Source: Bugula neritina
Taxonomy: Eukaryota > Bryozoa > Gymnolaemata > Cheilostomatida > Bugulidae
Direction: 5' to 3'
DNA length: 64,000 nucleotides
NCBI GenBank assembly: GCA_964035545.1
Contig: OZ037768.1
Location: forward strand, 3,151,501-3,215,500
Positions 55,401-64,000 of this stretch are shown here, piece by piece. Position numbers and translations under genes: made by a program. The notes beneath the pieces are model-generated. The model was not told where the DNA came from and ran no database searches. It saw nothing but the letters and a program-made list of their open reading frames with translations. Position 1 is the stretch's first letter, and each line of letters starts with the position of its first letter.

Positions 55401-56465
55401 AAATTACAAATACTGAAAATTTCAAAAAAATGATAACAGTTTTAAGTAATGTAAACGGGTAGCTTTCTTATTGAATACCTCTCTGATAGATCCTTGAGCA
55501 GTTTGCCGACCTTGACCCTGATCTGGCAGAACACTAGGCAGTAAAACAAAGCCAGTGCCGCCCACAAATGAGTTTACAGGAGCCGGTCTTCTGGTCAACT
55601 TGGCTCTCTCTAAAGCCGTCACACTGCTGGACTCGTACAGCTTCATGCCGTGACTGTGTCGAAGGAAGTCTTGCAGAGTACAGCGCAATGCGCAGCCAGC
55701 CTCGGGGCACTTGACCCAGCAGTTCAAAATCTCTTGGTTATACTTGTCATCATCACTATATTCAGTCTGCTTAGATCTGCATACAGGGCACTTGTCACTG
55801 TTGGCACCATATGTCATAGACCAAGCAAACACACAGGTAGCACAGAACCTGTGCTTGTTGTCACATTGCTTGACATCTCTCAATACCGAGTAACTAAAAG
55901 TTATATAAGATATATATTGTGTAACTATAAGAAGTTCAATAAAATGTACTTATAGGCTTTCTAAATTCTTTAATGACAAAGAATTATTAAAGACTGATTA
56001 ATTGATTTATTACATATATGGTGTCAACACACAGTTAACAAAGCAAGCAGTTGCTCTGGTTAAAATATACTACAATTTAAATACAGCAGCACAACTTTTT
56101 CATCAAATAATTGGCAACAAAAATTTTCAACATTGTAAAAAATATGAAATTCTTAAGATGTAGTTTAGCAGTAAGTATGCTTTTCATCATTACTACTATT
56201 TTCACGTCTGAAAAATATTTGCAATAACTTTAAGCCTTCAAGTTACACCTAATATCACAGTGTACTTAAAAGAATTGCTTAACTAAGCTTAATATTGGAT
56301 AAATATTGATTATTCAAACCAAATATTGCATTGCCACTTTTCTCTATCCTTCTCAGCCAAGTTTATAAATAAATTATCTGGATAACCGCCAACTTTGATG
56401 CCTTGAGGTTTTAGGATGGTGTCCACAACATTTTGAAAAGACAATTCTTGTACACTCTCAGCCAT
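52491..56465 (-). CDS. RING-HC plus TRAF-like zinc-finger protein, probable E3 ubiquitin ligase
   Basis: Five exons in phase give 638 residues: 56465-56320, 55893-55479, 54441-54215, 53823-53121 and 52916-52491 (TGA). The RING is split by intron 1 and complete: C46, C49, C59, H63, C66, C69, C84 and C87, ending CPVCRS. It is followed by a second Cys/His cluster (CPEAGCALRC ... HSHG, ~106-126), like the TRAF-type finger next to RINGs in TRAF-like ligases. A predicted amphipathic helix (exon 3, HLEMELRRRALDRF ... IQEQMQEITGFLN) may form a coiled coil. The C-terminal 55% is low complexity, rich in Ser, Thr, Asn, Gln and Arg, with a 15-residue repeat. No TRAF-C/MATH domain is visible. I cannot assign a named family. 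E3 activity is inferred from the RING alone. The first donor, TG/GTTTGA, is non-consensus but is required to complete the RING. Confidence 0.82.
53310..53490 (-). repeat. 45-bp coding minisatellite (15-residue repeat) in the RING gene
   Basis: Four tandem 45-bp units encode NQLTASLSRDQxAxx with small changes (SLSRDQ or SRSRDH), followed by a degraded fifth copy. Copies 3 and 4 encode identical peptides, which suggests recent expansion. Confidence 0.9.
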
Positions 56466-58448
56466 TTTCAAAGAATTGCTGTTATTTCAAGCCCTAAAAT
56501 ATTGCAACACAGACACTTTATTAATTTAAAAGTAGTTGAATACGATATAAATATATTATATATGTGATATGTAAATGTTTGATTGGTCTGCAGTTGGAAA
56601 AAAATATAATGTAGATTGAATAATAGAATTTTTTCTAAAACATATTTATTAATTTGGAAGATAAATTTATGATCGTGATTATATTCATTGGGATTGAGTC
56701 AAACTGCACGTGCATACCACTAGGCCTACTCAATTGGAAAAATATCAAAATATTTAAAAATACAAAATAAGTTTTTGCAACAGACATATTATTAACATTA
56801 GCTACTCCAATAATTATCAGCTTATCACTCTAACCTTTAGAGTAGTCAGCGTGTTGAAAATAAATACAATAATAATTAGAAGTAGTACTAATTTGGTAAA
56901 GTTGTTGTAAATAATTATAATATTTAACGTTTTATTTTGGGCTACAGACAAAAAATTAACATTAGATTTGCCAATTAATAAATACTAACCTTTATTTTAC
57001 TCTTAAACTTAGTCTCACTTTAACATTTATTTTATTGTTGATACTTCAAAGCTCAAAGTTAATGGTAAAACTAAATCAAAGTGATTTTTCGATCAAATTA
57101 TCATAATAATAGCCAAAGATCGTCATTTTATAGTGTCACACAGGAGTGAAATAGATCAAACCACTAAAGATAAAAACCTTTATTATGCAACCTCAATACA
57201 ATTCTTTTCCCCAGCCATTAAAGTTAGGATGTTATTAAAATATCCATAAGCAATGTTGCAGCATACTGCCGCCATGTTGTTGATATTATATAACCTTAGT
57301 TCATTTCCTGCTTCGCAACACGCAATGGTGTCTTTACTTTACATTTAATTGTTGAAATATTTATTCACGAAGAACAATCATTATTTTTATTAGAGATCAA
57401 TTGATAAAATGATAGTAGCGAGAAATGTATTTTTTGCTAAATTTTCACGAGTCAAGTTTCATATGTTATAAAGTAAAAAAATGAAAGCCTCATTTAGTCA
57501 TTTGTTTGCTCTACCTAAAAGTAAATCCATAATTTTTTTGTTCATTGTTAAATCATTGTACCAAGTAACGTTTCGTTTATAATTTCAATAAAAGCTAGAT
57601 ATGCAAATTAAAACACTACAGTAATAAGTGGTTTTAGTTTTAATTACAAACCAAAGGTAGCTGCCAAAGTAAAACTAAAAAGCAAACTCAAAGTCAAACA
57701 AAAAATAAAATTAGTATTACTATAGTATGAGTGTCAGTATATCAATATGATAATAGTACATCAATATGAATATTGAATATTAATATGAATATGATTATCA
57801 TTATGGTCAAAAATAATTTGTGTTTTGATAAAAATAATAATGATAGGCTAGTTGTAATACTCTCAGTCTATAAGTATATTCTTATTATTTTGTTAAGATC
57901 TGAAGTTGACTTCTGGACTAAATATTTAGAATTAATTATAGTATTAATTTTCAATCAATTTGAAATTGTTAGTGTTTTTGGAATGTAGATTAGAGTTGAA
58001 TAAAATTAAATGTAATAAAAAGTAATACATTTTTGTTAATTTTTTTAGAACCAGATACATTCTGTTACTTTAAAATGGCTACGCTTTTATTTATATTTTT
58101 TATATCATAGTCATAATACTATCACAATTTCTTGTGAGACTGTAAAATGTATAAATAATAAACATGTGTTGTCATGAAAAATCATCCATCTACATGATTA
58201 AATTATATCATGTACATGCATAACACAAATAGTAATACATTATGTTTAATACAATTTACTAGCATATGGCTAATTATTACCACAAAGCACTACAATAATA
58301 AACATGATACCTAAATGTTCTTCAAATTTAAAATCAAAATTTGATTTTTTGCTGCAATTTGTCGTTTAAAAATAAATAGTTGTACGGGTACCTACAAACT
58401 TATACAATATATTGATATTTTATTTTTTTCTAGTAGCATCTTTATAGA
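56466..58448. other. Divergent intergenic region, RING gene and POLR3G
   Basis: 2.0 kb between two start codons of divergent genes, very AT-rich. Both promoters are expected here. I saw no recognisable coding sequence, RNA gene or ordered repeat. Confidence 0.5.
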
Positions 58449-59973
58449 ATGGGTGGGCGAGGGCGAGGAAGAGGGCGTGGCGGCTCTATTCCTATGAGCA
58501 TCGAAGCTCTTGGATTTGGGAGAAAAACGGAGTTACCAGAAGCCACTTTCCAACCACCTCCCACTTTTCCCGTGAGTACAAGTTTGTTTCTCTCTTTAGA
58601 ATTCTCAACACTTATATTATATCTAGTAAATGATGTTTTTTCCAAATAGGAAAAAGTCATGTTTTCAGTTGATTAAGTCTGTTAAAAATTTAGTGTAAAT
58701 TAGTATATTATATGTTGTTGTAGAAATTAGAGACGCAGCCATTGCCATTAGAGCAAAGTGAGAAGTACAATTACCTCGTAGATCTGAAGAGATATTTTAA
58801 AACCTTTATGGAAGACTCTCCATATTATGTGAAGCAGGTGGAGGCCAAGAAGGACATTGCCAGATACTCTGACAAGTACAGGGCAGCCGGGGCCAGCTCG
58901 TCTGTCGAAGGCGTGATCTGTAAGTCATCAAGCGATGAGTGATGTAAACTATAAAATGTTGTGTTTCGTCAGACTAAAACTATTCATTAGTTGAATATAA
59001 TCTCTTTTAGTGTACTCTCGTCTGCCTGATGAACTGAAACCTGGCTCGGGGAAACTAAAAAAGAAAAAGAAGGCTGACATGTCTAAATTAGCTATTCAAA
59101 ATACTATGCAAGCTTTAGAGAAGGAGGAGGTAAATCCTAATTCTGATTTGATAACTATATAATGTTGGAGGACAAACTTTTAATGAACTGATTTTTGTAG
59201 ATAGAGATATTTAATTAATAAAACACGTATTTAATTAATAGGACTAGCCTTTTTGGCTTCCCTAGATAGCAGAAGCACACTTTTTGTTTAACTCCACTAG
59301 ATGTCCTTCGTAATACTCGTACTTAATCAGGAATTTAGGAAGGCAACTGCTGTTACTCCTTCTGATCAAGTGTTTTATGCAAAGTTTATAGACTGTTACA
59401 CTCCTTTAGTACAAGAGTTTCTGTTAATATTGTGGCCATAGACTTCTATCAAGTACATTAGCTGTTACCACTCTTTGGTGTACTCAATAGAATAGTAAGC
59501 ACAAAACTGACTCAGGAGATGAAGCCGCCAAATCAGATGCTGAGAAATCTGACGATGATGCCGAACAGGAAGTAGAAGAGGAACTCGATGAAGAGGAAAT
59601 GGAGGAGGTTCGTATTGCACTATTGGAGCTGAATATTCAACCGTCACTTTATGTCTGTCAATGTTAATATTAATTACCAATAATTACAACTTTCATATGA
59701 GACACAATGTCTGATTATGTGTGGAAGTGCCAAGTTTTTTTTTGGGGATGGGGTTAATAATAATAGTTTGGAGTTTGAAGCACAAAGCTTTATCTTTGGG
59801 CAGGCAATTTCTAAGTTGAACTAGGAATGCAAATCGATGGCTAGCTGTTCTTTTTATTTCTATTGAAGATAGAATATATATTTTAGGAGAATGATTATAT
59901 CCATGAATATTTTGACAATGGAGAGGCATTTGGAGATGATGATGGTGATGGTGACGATGGCCCCGTGTACTGA
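58449..59973 (+). CDS. POLR3G: POLR3G/POLR3GL, RNA polymerase III subunit RPC7 (RPC32)
   Basis: RPC32 is part of the Pol III-specific RPC3/6/7 (C82/34/31) subcomplex used in initiation. Five exons in phase give 210 residues (human POLR3G 223): 58449-58571, 58724-58919, 59011-59129, 59500-59607, 59887-59973. Family marks are the Gly/Arg N-terminus (MGGRGRGRGRGG), PPPTFP, PLPLEQSEKYNYLVDLKRYF with YVKQ, the basic KLKKKKKADMSKLAIQNTM block and the acidic tail ending NDYIHEYFDNGEAFGDDD and a final VY. The acceptor of exon 4 is the AG at 59498-59499; the AG four bases earlier would bring in a TAA. It converges on the RIBC2-like gene, with stops 562 bases apart. Confidence 0.95.
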
Positions 59974-60534
59974 GAGGGAAGATGAAGCACGTGATGGTAT
60001 TATATGGCCTCAGTTCCCAGTTCACCCACCGCTGATGGTTCGAGGAGCTTTGCAGAGCTCCTGCCGAGAATGTAACGTCTGTTGATGTAGTCTCTATGCC
60101 ATACCTACCCTGAATCTGGGATGGTCAGCCAAATTTTATGCTCTAACTACCAATATTATGAAACCTCCTTTAGTACAATTTATTTTCATTGAAAAAAATA
60201 GTATATATATATATATAAATATAACATGAATATGTTCCTCAACTTCATTCTATTCAGTACCTCTGTTGAAAAAACTAAAAATTTTACTTCATGATAACTT
60301 ATTATAACTTAGTTTTACATTATGTTATTTATAATTTAACTTGTGTTTTTAGAAACACACAAACAAAAGTTATTTATCCTTACATCACTGACAAAGTTTT
60401 ATACAACTCTCAGCTTTCGGCAGCATATTTGTCACCTAGTGGCAGCATTATATTGTCGTCCATCTTGCCACATTTAAAGCCTATTCAAACTAGTTAGTCA
60501 TGCTAATTTACAAGGGAACTTAGTGATATCAACT
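59974..60534. other. Short convergent gap, POLR3G and RIBC2
   Basis: 560 bases between stop codons. A - strand AATAAA (60184-60179) is about 350 bases past the RIBC2 stop. No canonical + strand AATAAA was seen, so the transcripts may overlap. A short TA tract lies at 60200-60220. Confidence 0.5.
60179..60184 (-). promoter_or_regulatory. Candidate polyadenylation signal of RIBC2
   Basis: TTTATT on the + strand gives AATAAA on the gene strand, about 350 bases beyond the stop. Confidence 0.35.
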
Positions 60535-63325
<2,791 letters not shown>

Positions 63326-64000
63326 TTTGGAATATTTGTAGTGTTAAAACTTGTAAAATTTAATTAAAATTCTTACTCCAACTTTTTTACGTACACGGTG
63401 ATAGGTGCTGTAATTCTGTTGTTGCGTTGCTAAGGAAGCGCGTAATCCAATCGGCACTCCATATTCAATGTCGGTTTTTACTCGTTTCCGTCCACAATTT
63501 GCTTGTAGACTTGCTTAGACTATGCAACGCAAATGATGTTTTATAAGCAGTATAATTTAAAAAAAGACAACTCTAATGTAAACAGCGCGCTGTTGAAATA
63601 AGATAATAATATATTATTATAGCTACTGAACTGAAACTATAGGTTATAATCACTGAGCTGGAATATTTTTGAGTTCGATGGTTATAGTTCAATGATTATA
63701 GCCTATTACTGTCGTATCTTAGGCTATCCTAAAGTCAGATCTGCAAATAGTTCTATAAGCAGCTTCGAGTTGGAGGTGACTAAGTGCAATAGTTTAAGAT
63801 TCTTGGAGTTCCAATTCACTAAACTCAAAATATCCGACTCTTCCAGTTCAATTTATACCAAACTTGAGAATCGCAAACTATTGCACTCATTCACTCTCCA
63901 ACTCGAAGCTGCTTATAAAATCATCCCAGTTTCATTGAGCTAGAAAGATTTTCCAATTCATTGGTCAGTTTGGTCAATTCTCAATTTTGATTGGGATTCT
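63326..64000. other. Upstream region of RIBC2
   Basis: Presumed promoter side of RIBC2. It contains the inverted repeat described separately. No further gene is recognisable before the window ends. Confidence 0.5.
63754..63917. repeat. Imperfect inverted repeat / long hairpin
   Basis: The left arm 63754-63795 (TATAAGCAGCTTCGAGTTGG, then a match through GTGCAATAGTTT) is the reverse complement of the right arm 63875-63917 with a few mismatches. Weaker complementarity continues inward (GATTCT...GAATC). An 83-codon + strand open frame through it looks accidental. Confidence 0.85.

Noticed and set aside
63692-63943. 83-codon open frame near the right edge
   Set aside because: Lies across the inverted repeat and shows no domain; probably accidental.

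Overview
The window is nuclear DNA of an animal, AT-rich, with intron-split genes using GT-AG splice sites and short 3' spliced exons. The gene set includes a cilium protein (RIB43A family), a NET-family zinc-finger developmental regulator and an ARFGEF Sec7 GEF, which points to a metazoan. The non-vertebrate look of the proteins, the compact 0.5-3 kb spacing and the simple-repeat-rich introns suggest a marine invertebrate, perhaps a spiralian; the sequence alone does not settle the phylum.

Eight protein-coding genes were rebuilt exon by exon. In every case the reading phase is conserved across all junctions. They are: (1) the 3' end of an ARFGEF1/2 (BIG) gene, + strand, 1921-6839; (2) a ZNF503/ZNF703/Noc-like zinc-finger gene, - strand, 11331-9984; (3) an HAD-fold-like protein of unknown function, + strand, 13233-16583; (4) a complete 19-exon RNF20/40 (Bre1) histone H2B ubiquitin ligase gene spread over 24.6 kb, - strand, 42450-17863; (5) PRRC1, + strand, 45286-49848; (6) a RING plus TRAF-like zinc-finger gene that I cannot assign to a named family, - strand, 56465-52491; (7) POLR3G (RPC32, RNA polymerase III), + strand, 58449-59973; (8) RIBC2-like (RIB43A), - strand, 63325-60535.

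The eight genes alternate strand without exception, so every neighbouring pair is either convergent or divergent. There is no operon-like or pathway-like arrangement. The products act in separate processes: Golgi/endosome ARF activation, transcriptional repression, chromatin ubiquitylation, PKA/secretory regulation, Pol III transcription and ciliary doublets.

The most unusual signal is in the introns. Several carry minisatellites that start within a few bases of a splice site and whose repeat unit includes the splice junction itself. ARFGEF has four copies of one 5' splice site at an exact 45-bp period. PRRC1 has a 3' splice site repeated at 33-37 bp. RNF20 has degenerate ~40-47 bp copies of an exon end plus donor. 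Other features are a tRNA-derived SINE in RNF20 intron 1, a ~1.7 kb simple-repeat field between RNF20 and PRRC1, a ~150 bp TA tract, an imperfect ~165 bp hairpin upstream of RIBC2, and in-frame coding minisatellites in PRRC1 and in the RING gene. I found no complete tRNA, no rRNA, no transposase or reverse transcriptase ORF, and nothing that looks like an undescribed multi-gene system.
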